Source: an uncultured bacterium
GTDB taxonomy: Bacteria; Planctomycetota; UBA1135; GCA-002686595
Assembly: GCA_938083085.1 (NCBI GenBank)
Contig: CALLKX010000031.1
Coordinates: forward strand, 1-62,204
Reading direction: 5' to 3'
Length of the DNA: 62,204 nucleotides
Shown here piece after piece: positions 44,098-52,628 of this stretch; position 1 is the first letter of the stretch; the number at the start of each line of letters is the position of its first letter. The notes under the pieces are model-generated. The model did no database searches and had not been told where the DNA came from. It saw only the letters and a list, made by a program, of their open reading frames with translations. The translations under genes were made by a program, and so were the position numbers.

Positions 44098-44131
44098 AAC
44101 GACCCGCGAGTCGGGGGACTCGCGGGTCGTT
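44098..44131. terminator. perfect 15-bp inverted repeat, likely terminator of the zinc-ribbon gene
   Basis: The arm aacgacccgcgagtc (44098-44112) is followed by a four-base loop (gggg) and its exact complement (44117-44131). It lies in the gap after the stop of the zinc-ribbon gene (minus strand) and before the arsM start. A T-tract is missing on the minus strand, so termination may be weak or the element may serve another role. Confidence 0.6.
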
Positions 44132-44184
44132 CGGGGGGGGTCCTGGTCGCTCCTCAGGGGAGCGGTCTCGTGGCGGCCTTGGGT

Positions 44185-44415
44185 TCAGGCCGAGTCGCGA
44201 CGGCTCTTGCGGGGTTCAGCCTTCTTCCTGCGTCGGCCCGGCTTGCGGGCCTCCAACTTCTCGGAGAAGGCAGTCCAATCCTCTTCGCTGAACAGTCGCA
44301 CCTCCGCGCCGCACTGGGCGCAGAAGGACTTGTCGATGCTCATCAGGTAGGAGACGTAGCCGTTGCAGGCTGAGCACCACTTGCGGTCGTTCTGAAAGTC
44401 GGAGAGGAAGTCCAT
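44185..44415 (-). CDS. small zinc-ribbon protein
   Basis: The protein has 76 residues from the ATG at 44415. Two Cys pairs (WCSACN and FCAQCG, about residues 14-17 and 32-35) make a zinc ribbon with a helix-rich end (SEEDWTAFSEKLEARK) and a basic C terminus (GRRRKKAEPRKSRR). I recall closely similar short proteins from planctomycetes and Verrucomicrobia, of unknown role. The longer open frame begins with TTG and adds four residues. RNA or DNA binding is plausible from the basic tail. Confidence 0.75.
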   Translation of the reverse strand: MDFLSDFQNDRKWCSACNGYVSYLMSIDKSFCAQCGAEVRLFSEEDWTAFSEKLEARKPGRRRKKAEPRKSRRDSA

Positions 44416-44702
44416 CGCCCCAGACAAGAAGCACGCTTCGTGCCATGAGGTGTTTAGGAGGGTCGAGAAGTGCGTAATGTGCTTCGCTGTATGGGCTTGA
44501 GGCGGTTGGGGTATGCCGAAGTCCAGGTTGGGCCGTGTCCATAAAACTCGCCGCCCCCTGCGCCTTGCCGCCGGATCGTGGTCGATCGACTGTCTTACCT
44601 CAGGACACCCAGGCGCCCAGACCGGCCTTCACGGGGGTCAGGAGGGCGCCATGTCGAGTCAGGTGGACACTTCGGCTTCGTGTCCAATCTCCGCAACGGG
44701 AC

Positions 44703-45881
44703 TCAGCCCTCTCGGTCGAGGGACGCGCGCATGTCGCTCGCAGCCTCATGGTCCCCTTCGCGGCCGAGGGCCTTCGAGATGGACTCCCTTACCCCGGAGT
44801 CCTCCAGGTGCCCCGCCGCCAGCGCCCAGGCGGAGGCCGCCCGCACGGTCGGCGAGGGGTCGGACTCGAGGGCCAGGAGGAGCGCTTGGAGGCCGGGCTC
44901 GGAGGGGCGATTCCCGAGGACGACGGCGGCGTTGCGTGCCAACCCTTCCCGTCCAGGCCGTCGAAGGGGAGAGCCGCGCCAGCGCTCCTTGTGCCCCGCA
45001 TCGTCTGGCTCGTCACAGCCGGTGGCGAGGAGGTCCACGAGGGTGCCCGCCTGGCTTGCTCCCTCTTCGAATGCCGTTCGGGTCCCAAACCGCTCCGTGA
45101 GGTCGGGCGCCTTGGAGCCCCAGGGGCAGACCTCGGAGCACACGTCACAGCCGAACGCCCACTCCCCGGCCTGGCTTCGCAGGTCATGCGCCACGAGCCC
45201 GCGATGCTCGATGGTGTGGTAGCTGATGCAGCGGGTGGCATCGACCCGGCCCGGCTCGAGGATCGCGTCGGTGGGGCAGGCGTCGATGCAGGCGGTGCAC
45301 GTCCCGCACGAGGGGACGCGGGACGGGGCTGAGGTCGGGCTCAGATCGAGGTCGAGGATCAGCTCTCCGAGGAAGAACCAGGGGCCGAAGCGCACGTCGA
45401 GGAGATTGGCAGCCTTGCTCGGCGAGCCCAGGCCGCCCTCGGCCGCGTGGCTTCGTTCCAGGAGTGGGGTCGCGTCGACAAACGCGGAGCCAGGAGACGC
45501 GAGCCCCTCGCGTAGCAACGCGCGCCGCAGGCGCCCCAGCATCTTGGAGATGACATTGTGATAGTCGCGACCTGCCGCATACCTCGCGACGCGGCCGCCT
45601 CCTGGGAGGTGTAGCGCCGGCCGTGAGTGCCCGAGCCCGACGACCAGGAGTGACTTGCCGGCAGGCCACTGGGAGCGGGGGTCCACCGTCGCGGCACGAC
45701 CCCGCTCGAGGTAGCTCATCGTCCCGTGGCGGTTCTCATCGATCCACGCATTGAAGCGCGCGGCGTCTGGCGGAGGGCCGAAGGGCGCGATCCCCACGAG
45801 GTCGAACCCGATCTCATGAGCCTGCTCGAGGACAAGTGACCGGCGGCTTTCGGGGGACAGGCTTGGCGAGGGCGGACGCAT
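44703..45881 (-). CDS. queG: epoxyqueuosine reductase
   Basis: The protein has 392 residues. It reduces epoxyqueuosine to queuosine in tRNA using cobalamin and two [4Fe-4S] clusters. Motifs are FGPWFFLGELILDLDL, the cluster motifs CGTCTACIDACP and FGCDVCSEVCPW, and CISYHTIEHRG. The C-terminal part (residues 300-385) carries HEAT-like helices as in longer QueG proteins. It lies 2.6 kb from queA but on the other strand. Its promoter is expected in the 469-base gap shared with the ECF sigma gene. Confidence 0.95.
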   Translation of the reverse strand: MRPPSPSLSPESRRSLVLEQAHEIGFDLVGIAPFGPPPDAARFNAWIDENRHGTMSYLERGRAATVDPRSQWPAGKSLLVVGLGHSRPALHLPGGGRVARYAAGRDYHNVISKMLGRLRRALLREGLASPGSAFVDATPLLERSHAAEGGLGSPSKAANLLDVRFGPWFFLGELILDLDLSPTSAPSRVPSCGTCTACIDACPTDAILEPGRVDATRCISYHTIEHRGLVAHDLRSQAGEWAFGCDVCSEVCPWGSKAPDLTERFGTRTAFEEGASQAGTLVDLLATGCDEPDDAGHKERWRGSPLRRPGREGLARNAAVVLGNRPSEPGLQALLLALESDPSPTVRAASAWALAAGHLEDSGVRESISKALGREGDHEAASDMRASLDREG

Positions 45882-46350
45882 TCTTGACGGGTGCTGTGGG
45901 GGACGGCCCCCGCTCGATTGGAGCGAATGAGCGTTCGGATACCGCCCACGATGCGCTCAAAAAGTGACCCACGGGGAGACTCCACCCACTCCCCTAACTC
46001 CCCTAGAGGCATTTGATTGCGGTGCCGCCCCTGACCGAGGTGTGCGGACTTGTTCGCTCTTGGCGCCCCGCGCCGAAACCGCGCCCCTCCGAGCTGCTAG
46101 TCCCCACAGCCTTCCCCTGCCCCGCTGTGCTGCGCCTGCCCCAGGCGCGTCTCGCGGGGAACGCAGGTCTGGATGTGCCCCGTCCCTGAGCTTCACCTCG
46201 CTTCCTCGCGCGGCGTTTTGAGAAGGATGGCGGTTCCACACGTTCAGGCCCGCCAAATTTAAAACGCACGCTAGCCTCGAACTTCCCCGGGTCTCCGCGA
46301 CGCGCTCTCCGCGCGCCACGGAAAGCTGACCCGTCGAGCCCTCCCCCTCA
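45882..46350. other. 469-base intergenic region between divergent queG and the ECF sigma gene
   Basis: This is the largest gap in the window. Open frames across it have no protein-like composition. The middle (about 45985-46180) is C/T-rich on the plus strand. A short AT-rich island (ccaaatttaaaacg, about 46252-46265) lies about 90 bases before the sigma-factor start and could be its -10 region. No clear hairpin, tRNA or riboswitch is seen. A long 5-prime leader or a small RNA is possible but not shown. Confidence 0.35.
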
Positions 46351-47235
46351 ATGCAGTCCCAGAATGTCCTCCACGCCAGTCCCCTTGCCGAGGAGAACGG
46401 CAAGGCCCGGCTGCGGTCGAGGATCGCAGAGCTGGGACGTGGCGAGCTGGATGCTGAGGATCACGCGCGGGTCAAGGCCGTCTTCGACGACGACGAGCTG
46501 GCTCACGAGGGACTCCGCGACCACCTGAGCACCGCGCTCATGGACGGGTTCCGTAAGTCCAGCGGGCGAGCCGTGTTTGGCCTGCTCTACGAGCTGAACG
46601 CCGGCCACCTCATTGTCCAGGTTGCGGGCCGACTCCGGCGCTATGGCAGCAAAGCTGACCCCGGCGACGTCTTGCAGGAGGTCTTCTTCAACGTCTTCCG
46701 CTATCCCCACCGCTTCGACGCTTCGAGGCCAGACGCATTTCGCGTCTGGACGGCGATGATCGTCAGGAACACGGTGTTGAAGCACATGCGGTCCCGCAGC
46801 ACCGGTGGAAACCGCATGGAGATCGCGCTGGAGGACCTCCCGGATCAGCCGGTGGACGGTGCCCACACGCCGCTCTCAGGGGTCCTGGATACGGAGGCCT
46901 CCGAGGAGTGCTCGCGGGCCTTCATCGTCTACCTCCAGCTCTATATGCAGTTCTACTCCATGCTCTCGGACCGCGAGCGGCGAGCGCTGCACCTGGTCGA
47001 GGTGGATGGCGTGAGCTACCGCGAGGCTGCCGAGGATCTGGAGATCAAGCTCGAGAACCTGAAGATGGTGATCTTCAGGGCTCGGAGGAAAATCCACCGG
47101 GCCATGCGGCGGGTCTTCGAGGGGCTCACCCCGGACTGCCGGCCAGCGCGAGTGGGACGACGAAAAGACGCTCTCGAGGGTTCCCTGGACCGTTCCTCAT
47201 CTTGCGACACCCAAGACACACCTGACGCAACCTGA
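46351..47235 (+). CDS. ECF-type RNA polymerase sigma factor
   Basis: The protein has 294 residues, longer than most ECF factors. Region 2 is seen at DPGDVLQEVFFNVFRYPHRFD (residues 108-128, quoted in part) with the following VWTAMIVRNTVL. Region 4 is LSDRERRALHLVEVDG, then VSYREAAEDLEI and MVIFRARRKIHRAM (about residues 208-250). An N-terminal extension of about 75 residues and a Cys/Ser/Asp tail of 40 residues flank the core. The next gene, 119 bases on, has an anti-sigma-like start, suggesting a linked sigma/anti-sigma pair. Confidence 0.88.
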   Translation: MQSQNVLHASPLAEENGKARLRSRIAELGRGELDAEDHARVKAVFDDDELAHEGLRDHLSTALMDGFRKSSGRAVFGLLYELNAGHLIVQVAGRLRRYGSKADPGDVLQEVFFNVFRYPHRFDASRPDAFRVWTAMIVRNTVLKHMRSRSTGGNRMEIALEDLPDQPVDGAHTPLSGVLDTEASEECSRAFIVYLQLYMQFYSMLSDRERRALHLVEVDGVSYREAAEDLEIKLENLKMVIFRARRKIHRAMRRVFEGLTPDCRPARVGRRKDALEGSLDRSSSCDTQDTPDAT

Positions 47236-47312
47236 TGCTCGACAGGGGGCTCGGGTGAAGAGCCTGGCCCTGGATCGTTCCCCACTCCTACACCCCGGCC
47301 AAAACCTGTACC

Positions 47313-47327
47313 CGCGAGTCACTCGCG
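47313..47327. promoter_or_regulatory. short palindrome upstream of the anti-sigma/TPR gene
   Basis: The sequence cgcgagtcactcgcg is a perfect inverted repeat of seven bases around a central C, 27 bases before the start codon at 47355. It could be an operator. The ten-base string cccgcgagtc in it also occurs in the large hairpin at 44098. Functional use is not shown. Confidence 0.3.
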
Positions 47328-47354
47328 AGCTACTTCAAGCGACCCACCAGCCCG

Positions 47355-48539
47355 ATGACCTTCCACGACCACCCTGACCACAAGCCCCTCGGGGCAGGCT
47401 CTCCCTCCTGGGGCTCTCCCTCCTGGGGCTCTGGCGACGCCTCGGCGTGGTTCAAGGGCATTGGGTGGAACGAGGGGCTGAGCGATCAGCAGGCGGCCCT
47501 TCAGCAGGACCTCTCATGCCTCGTGGACGGCGAGCTGGATGAGACCTCGGCGGCCCATGCGATGGTGCTGCTCGAGGAGTCGGAGGACGCGAAGGCGTTC
47601 TTCGAGGACGTGCGCAAGTTCGCCCGCTTCCATCGTGACCTCTCGGATCCCGAGAGGCTCGAGGCGAGGGTCGCCATGCTTGGTGCCGGAGAGATGGCTC
47701 GCGCCGCGGAGGACATCGACCTTGCGCATCGCCTCGCGACGATCTTCTATCAGCTCGGCAAGGCCTACTCTCTGGCCGCCTTCGAGCCGTGCCAGTTCCG
47801 CGAGCGGGTCTTCGAGGCCGCTGTCCCGGTCGAAGAGACCAGGAACCGTGGCCGGGGCTTCGTGGATGGTGTGGTGTCCGCCGGCCGTGGGGGAGCAGAC
47901 GGCGCTGCGGTCTCGTCCGGTCGTGGTGTCGATTGGCGGCACGCCCGTCACATGCTCAATGGGCGCCTCGAGCGCATCTCTGATCCGGCCGAGAAGGGCC
48001 GTCGCCTCCTGGCTCAGGCCATCGAGATTGATCCGAGTCACGAGGAAGCGCGGATCTACCTCGCTTACGTGTACGGTCGCGAGGGCCACACCCTCCGCGC
48101 CGCGAACCTCTTCCGTGAGGTCTTCGACACGGCGATCTCCGAGGTGAGCCGCGGGCACGCCGCGATTCAACTTGGGCGCCTCTACTACGGCGAGGAGGAC
48201 TACCGGACGGCGGCGGTCTACTTCCGGTGGATCTCAATCTCCGGGCTGACCCGGAGTGACTCGCGCTTCGCCCTCGCTCACTTCAATCTCGGCTGCGCCG
48301 AGGTGGCCCGCGGCCGTGATGACGCTGCGCTCGCCGCGTTCCGGCGCCTGCTGGATGATCACCTCGCCACCGGCGGTGTTCCTGCAGACATCGCCAGCCT
48401 CTTCCTTGAGAACGACGACTTCAGGGCCCTTCTCGAAGCGAGAGCTGGCCTGACCCAGAGGCTCATGGAGAGCCTCCCCGAACTATTTGAGCCCGAGGCG
48501 GGAACCGGAGACCCCGAAGGCTCATCTCAAACACACTGA
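47355..48539 (+). CDS. anti-sigma-like and TPR-like protein
   Basis: The protein has 394 residues. Residues 9-20 hold a duplicated SPSWG pentapeptide. Residues 44-90 (LQQDLSCLVDGELDE, then AHAMVLLEESEDAKAFFEDV) look like the N-terminal helical domain of anti-sigma factors but lack the full zinc HxxxCxxC motif. Residues 190-370 are helical hairpins resembling TPRs (RRLLAQAIEIDPSHEEARIY, then HAAIQLGRLYYGEEDYRTAA). No membrane segment is seen. It probably holds or senses for the ECF sigma factor encoded upstream; this is inference from position and the anti-sigma-like start. Confidence 0.7.
   Translation: MTFHDHPDHKPLGAGSPSWGSPSWGSGDASAWFKGIGWNEGLSDQQAALQQDLSCLVDGELDETSAAHAMVLLEESEDAKAFFEDVRKFARFHRDLSDPERLEARVAMLGAGEMARAAEDIDLAHRLATIFYQLGKAYSLAAFEPCQFRERVFEAAVPVEETRNRGRGFVDGVVSAGRGGADGAAVSSGRGVDWRHARHMLNGRLERISDPAEKGRRLLAQAIEIDPSHEEARIYLAYVYGREGHTLRAANLFREVFDTAISEVSRGHAAIQLGRLYYGEEDYRTAAVYFRWISISGLTRSDSRFALAHFNLGCAEVARGRDDAALAAFRRLLDDHLATGGVPADIASLFLENDDFRALLEARAGLTQRLMESLPELFEPEAGTGDPEGSSQTH
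47401..47430. repeat. two exact 15-base tandem units in the anti-sigma/TPR gene
   Basis: The unit ctccctcctggggct occurs twice in a row without a change. It is in frame and doubles the pentapeptide SPSWG near the N terminus of the protein. The identity of the copies suggests a recent event. Confidence 0.9.
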
Positions 48540-48587
48540 TTCCACGCGGGCACCGTAGAGCGGTGTTCCCGTGATCCCCGTAGAACC

Positions 48588-49199
48588 ATGACGTCCCTCA
48601 AGAATATCCAAGGCCAAGCCTCCGCTCGACAGCGCTGGTTGCCGGCACTCCTCCTAGGCACCCTAAGCGTGACCTCGGTGGCCGTGGTGCTCGCTGACGA
48701 AGGCGTCCCTGGAGACTCCTCTGGCGGTGATCCGACAGTTGGAACTCTGCCCATGACAGGTGGCGAAGGGGTGGACCTCGATCAGACGGTCACCCTCCGA
48801 GGCGAAACAGAGCTCATCCGGGCGGCCGTTCGCGCGGCGGACGGAGACGGCGGCGTCGAGGTGATCGACCTGGGTGCGGGAGAGTCATGGGTTCGCTTCT
48901 ACGGAGACGTCTCGCTGGAACTCGACCTCACGACTTTGACGGGTCTCGAACTCGGGATCTTTGGTGGGTTTGAAGGCGGGGGCACCGCGTTCGCGGTCGA
49001 GACCCAGGATGGAGTGGGCTCGCCATTCGGAATCGAGAGCGGGTTCAGCCTCGAGATTGAGGTCGGTCGCCTGGTGACCGAAGGACTCGTGGACGGCTTG
49101 ATGGAAATCCATGCCTTCCACCGCTGCGGCCGGCGTACCTCCACGGGCATCGAGCTCAACGCCGCGGGCGACGGGCTCCAGGTCAATCAACAGATCTGA
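48588..49199 (+). CDS. exported protein, function unknown
   Basis: The protein has 203 residues with a signal peptide (RWLPALLLGTLSVTSVAVVLA, quoted as residues 16-36 in part) ending near residue 37. The mature protein is acidic and Gly-rich and predicted to be beta-stranded (DVSLELDLTTLTGLELGIFG). A single FHRCGRR near residue 180 carries its only mature-region cysteine. No family is recognised. It is the third gene of the sigma-factor cluster, 48 bases after the TPR gene, and ends before a strong terminator, so it is probably the last gene of that transcript. Confidence 0.65.
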   Translation: MTSLKNIQGQASARQRWLPALLLGTLSVTSVAVVLADEGVPGDSSGGDPTVGTLPMTGGEGVDLDQTVTLRGETELIRAAVRAADGDGGVEVIDLGAGESWVRFYGDVSLELDLTTLTGLELGIFGGFEGGGTAFAVETQDGVGSPFGIESGFSLEIEVGRLVTEGLVDGLMEIHAFHRCGRRTSTGIELNAAGDGLQVNQQI

Positions 49200-49249
49200 G
49201 AGCGGAGATTCCCTCCGGCTCCAGGACGTGGGGCGGGTGAAGACACGAC

Positions 49250-49286
49250 GAAGCGGAGCCGCGAGAGCGGCTCCGCTTCTTTCGTT
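49250..49286 (+). terminator. intrinsic terminator after the sigma-factor cluster
   Basis: The arm gaagcggagccgc (49250-49262), loop gaga and the exact complementary arm (49267-49279) form a 13-bp GC-rich hairpin, followed by tttcgtt. This is the clearest rho-independent terminator in the window. It lies 50 bases after the stop of the exported-protein gene and 26 bases before glpK. Confidence 0.88.
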
Positions 49287-49311
49287 AGGGTCGAGGGGGT
49301 AGCTTGTCCGC

Positions 49312-50790
49312 ATGAAGGCACCCTCCGCGACCATCCTCGCCATTGACGCCGGGACGACCGGTATCCACGCGCTCGCCTTCGATGGGCAGCTGCACCCTGT
49401 CGCCGAGGCCTACGAGGAGTTCCCCCAGCACTTCCCGTTCCCGGGGGGGGTCGAGCATGACGCCAGGGAGATCCTCGATGCTGTGGATCGCGTGGTCGAG
49501 AAGGTGGTCTCGATGGTCGGGACGCCCAGGGTCATTGGCGTCACGAATCAGCGGGAGACCGTCTTCCCTCTCGACGTGGACTCTGGAGAGACACTCTCGC
49601 GAGGGATCGTCTGGCAGGATCGACGGACCGCGGATCGCTGCGAGGAGCTGAGGGCGGCGGGTCATGAGGAGCTGGTGCGCCAGCGCACTGGGCTCGTGCT
49701 CGACCCCTACTTCTCGGCGTCGAAGATGGAGTGGATGCTCCGCGAGGATGCCACCGTGCAGGCGGCTGCGGCGAGGGGGGCGCTCCGATTCGTGACGGTG
49801 GACGCGCTCATCATTTCGCATCTCACGGGGGGCGCGACGGTCGCGACCGACCCGACCAATGCCTCGCGGACAATGCTCTACGACATCGAGCGCCGCGAGT
49901 ACTGCGATGAGATGCTCGGTCTGTTCGGCCTCGACCGCTCCATGCTCGCGGATGTCGAGAACAGCGCAGGTGACTTCGGGCACGCTCGGATCAACGGAAC
50001 CGCGGTGCCGATCCGGGGCGTGCTCGGGGACCAGCAAGCAGCGCTCTTCGGCCAAGGCTGCTGGGACGCAGGTTCCGCGAAGATCACCTACGGCACTGGC
50101 TGCTTCCTGCTCCTCAACACGGGGCAGCGCCGCGCGCACTCCGCTGCAGGTCTCCTCACGACCATCGGTGCGGACGCGACCGGGGCCCCTTGCTTCGCTC
50201 TTGAGGGCAGCGCCTTCGCTGGCGGCTCGGTGGTGCAGTGGCTGCGGGACGGGCTCGGAGTCATCGAGGAGGCTTCGGAGTCCGCCTCGATCGCGATGTC
50301 AGTGGAGGACACAGGGGGGGTTGTCCTTGTGCCGGCGTTCGCCGGACTCGGCGCACCGCACTGGGACCCGGCAGCCAGGGCTGCGATCCTGGGGATGACG
50401 CGCGGGACCACCCGTGCCCACATCGTCCGCGCGGGGCTCGACTCCATCGCGTTCCAGTGCGCCGAGCTCGTAAGCGCTCTCCGTGCTGATTCGGGGCTAC
50501 CGATCGACAGGGTCTTAGTCGACGGGGGCGCCGCCGCGAACGGCTACCTCATGCAGCGTCAGGCGGACCTCGCTGGGATTCGGATCGAGCGCCCCTCCGA
50601 GCTACAGACCACCGCTCGAGGAGCCGCGGCGATCGCAGGAATCGGAGCGGGCCTCTTCACTGACCCGGCGGGGGCCGAAGGCCTGAGCAGCGGTCACACC
50701 GCCTTCGAGGCGAACCTCACCTCGGGGCAAAGGGAGTCGGAAATGAATGCCTGGAGCGCTGCCGTGGAGCGAGTCTTGAGCCGACCCTGA
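49312..50790 (+). CDS. glpK: glycerol kinase
   Basis: The protein has 492 residues, the normal length. It phosphorylates glycerol to sn-glycerol 3-phosphate with ATP. FGGY-family motifs are all present: IDAGTTGIHALAFD, GVTNQRETVFPLD, GIVWQDRRTADRC, TGLVLDPYFSASKMEWML (split over 120-140), the LYDIERREYCDEML segment, GDQQAALFGQGC and VDGGAAANGYLMQ. No glpF or glpD gene is adjacent. It starts shortly after the terminator of the preceding cluster, so it has its own promoter. Confidence 0.94.
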   Translation: MKAPSATILAIDAGTTGIHALAFDGQLHPVAEAYEEFPQHFPFPGGVEHDAREILDAVDRVVEKVVSMVGTPRVIGVTNQRETVFPLDVDSGETLSRGIVWQDRRTADRCEELRAAGHEELVRQRTGLVLDPYFSASKMEWMLREDATVQAAAARGALRFVTVDALIISHLTGGATVATDPTNASRTMLYDIERREYCDEMLGLFGLDRSMLADVENSAGDFGHARINGTAVPIRGVLGDQQAALFGQGCWDAGSAKITYGTGCFLLLNTGQRRAHSAAGLLTTIGADATGAPCFALEGSAFAGGSVVQWLRDGLGVIEEASESASIAMSVEDTGGVVLVPAFAGLGAPHWDPAARAAILGMTRGTTRAHIVRAGLDSIAFQCAELVSALRADSGLPIDRVLVDGGAAANGYLMQRQADLAGIRIERPSELQTTARGAAAIAGIGAGLFTDPAGAEGLSSGHTAFEANLTSGQRESEMNAWSAAVERVLSRP

Positions 50791-50897
50791 GCTGCTCCGG
50801 TGGCGGCGGGGGGGGGCCTCCGAGGGGGTGAGGAGCACGGGATCCAGATCCGGGACGATTCGGCTCCAGCAGAGCTCCGAACGGCCGAGAACCCGGT

Positions 50898-52253
50898 GTG
50901 GACCGTGTCCCCGAAGTTCGACGCGCTGCCGACGTGGCGGCGACGAGGCCCTTGGATCGCCGCCCGGGAGCTCCCGAGCCGCGTTCAGGCGAGGCCCCCA
51001 AGCAGAGCGTTGGGAGTCCGGCGGAGGCGGGTCGGTCTGGGGACTCGCGCGCCGACGCGGCCCTCGAGCGCGCCTCCAGGGCCCTGAGCGCGCTGGACCC
51101 TGAGGCTGATGGAGAGGTGGGGGCGCGGCTGCAGGAGCTCCGCGATGCGCTTGCTCGTGGGTCTGCGGCCGGCGACGCCCGCGCGGAGCGGCTGCTCTCA
51201 CGGCTGGACGCGCTGGCGTTTCAGCCGGGGCGTGACGGCGGGCCGGAGCTGGCCGCGCTGAACCGGATGGCCCACGTCGCGCGACAGCTCGCGCTTCTCG
51301 CGAGCGCCGCCATCGCAGGGGTGGACTCGGTTGGCGCCGCCCGGCAGGCGCTCCTTGACGCGATCCTGTCGGTCGCTGGCGCCAGCCCGGGCGGACCCGG
51401 GGCCCGGGCGTTGACGGCGGCGCTTGATGGGGTCCTCCAAGAGGTGATCGGGCGTCACGCCAAGGTGCAGCTGCGGGCTCATGATGCTGCGGACGTGCTC
51501 CGCAAGGCGGGTGGGCAGCTGCTCGAGAGGCTCGCAGCGAGGATGGAGGCCGCCGGGGAAGGCGGGGCCGCCACGGGGCTCCGCCGCGCGCTCGATGGAG
51601 TCGCGAGTCGGGGGTCGATCGACGGTAATCTCGCCCGCGTTATCCTTCATCAACAAGCCTCAGGGTCAGGGGGGGCCGGAAAGGCTGCGGCGTACCTCGA
51701 CTCCCTCCTGAGCGGCGCGCTGCGGTCGCCTCAGGAGGTCGCTGCGGCGCTGATTGCAGAGTCCGGCGCCGCGGGTAGCGGCCTGCGCGAGGTGATCGGC
51801 CGGCACCTCGCCGCGCGGGAGTTCGAGCACGCGTGGAATGTTGCGCGGCGTGAGTTCGGCGATCCGCCGGCCTTCGGGTTCGCCGTTCCCGATGGCCCCG
51901 ACCACTACGCGACCGTCCAGCTCGTCGGCGACAACCCGTCGGGTCGGGGGCGCGGCTCCGAGCGCGGGCAGGAATCCTGCCATGTAACGGTCGGCGTCGA
52001 GTTCAGTGGGCTGGGCCCCGTGCGTGCGGACCTGGCCGTTCGAGGTGACCAGATCGCCCTGCGCCTGGTGGTCGCGCGGCCCGACGTCGCTCAGGAGATC
52101 CGCTTCCGGGCCAGCGAGCTTGAATCCGTTCTCGCCCTCGAGGGGCGCCGCGTCCTCTTGGCGGTCGCCGACGGATCGGAGGACGAGGCCAGGGTGGACG
52201 CGCGCAAGGTTGGAGTGAAGCCCGAGGACCACGTGATGGATCTCGAAGGATGA
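50898..52253 (+). CDS. FliK C-terminal-domain-like protein
   Basis: The protein has 451 residues from a GTG start, which is not certain. Residues 1-330 are Ala/Arg/Leu-rich and helical with low-complexity stretches. The C-terminal 100 residues (LGPVRADLAVRGDQIALRLVV, quoted in part, followed by RFRASELESVLALEGRRVLLAVA) have the strand-helix pattern of the flagellar hook-length control domain (FliK-C). The next gene, overlapping by four bases, encodes a FlhB-C protein, the known partner of FliK. Bacillus ylqG-ylqH has a similar arrangement. No flagellar genes lie nearby. Confidence 0.65.
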   Translation: MDRVPEVRRAADVAATRPLDRRPGAPEPRSGEAPKQSVGSPAEAGRSGDSRADAALERASRALSALDPEADGEVGARLQELRDALARGSAAGDARAERLLSRLDALAFQPGRDGGPELAALNRMAHVARQLALLASAAIAGVDSVGAARQALLDAILSVAGASPGGPGARALTAALDGVLQEVIGRHAKVQLRAHDAADVLRKAGGQLLERLAARMEAAGEGGAATGLRRALDGVASRGSIDGNLARVILHQQASGSGGAGKAAAYLDSLLSGALRSPQEVAAALIAESGAAGSGLREVIGRHLAAREFEHAWNVARREFGDPPAFGFAVPDGPDHYATVQLVGDNPSGRGRGSERGQESCHVTVGVEFSGLGPVRADLAVRGDQIALRLVVARPDVAQEIRFRASELESVLALEGRRVLLAVADGSEDEARVDARKVGVKPEDHVMDLEG

Positions 52254-52549
52254 CGAAGCCCCGCAAGAACCTGCCCGAGGCGGTGGCTCTCCGCTATGAC
52301 CGCGACGCAGCCGAAGGAGCTCCTTCTGTCGTGGCTCGCGGCCGCGGAGAGATCGCCGATCGGATCCTGGAGACGGCCATCGAGGCGGGCGTGCCAATCC
52401 GCGAGGACAAGGACCTGCTGGAGCTCCTCTCCATGGTCGAGCTCGGCGAGGAGATCCCCGTCGAAGTCTTCGGCGCGGTGGCTCAGCTGATCTCCTTCCT
52501 CTGGGGCATGAACGAGGAGCGGAGAGCTGGAGAGCCTGAGGGCCGCTAG
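52250..52549 (+). CDS. free-standing FlhB C-terminal domain (YlqH-like)
   Basis: The protein has 99 residues. It begins just where the post-cleavage part of FlhB begins: NLPEAVALRYDRDAAEGAP corresponds to the region after the NPTH autocleavage site, which is replaced here. The rest (VARGRGEIADRILETAIEAG, VPIREDKDLLELLSMVELGE, EIPVEVFGAVAQLISFLW) matches the FlhB/YscU cytoplasmic domain. It has no membrane part. The ATGA overlap with the FliK-like gene ties the two together. Confidence 0.85.
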   Translation: MTKPRKNLPEAVALRYDRDAAEGAPSVVARGRGEIADRILETAIEAGVPIREDKDLLELLSMVELGEEIPVEVFGAVAQLISFLWGMNEERRAGEPEGR

Positions 52550-52628
52550 GCCCCGCTCCGTGGCGAAGCTTGGGAGGGAGCAGCGTCCAGCGCTTCACCA
52601 ACCGGGGCCCCGGCCTAAGATCCCTACC

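Noticed and set aside
44017..44184. TPP riboswitch ahead of arsM-thiE
   Set aside because: No CTGAGA-type TPP motif is seen; the only structure is the simple hairpin at 44098.
44416..44702. Small gene between the zinc-ribbon gene and queG
   Set aside because: Short frames here are Arg/Pro-rich, have no plausible start context and overlap the queG end in antisense.
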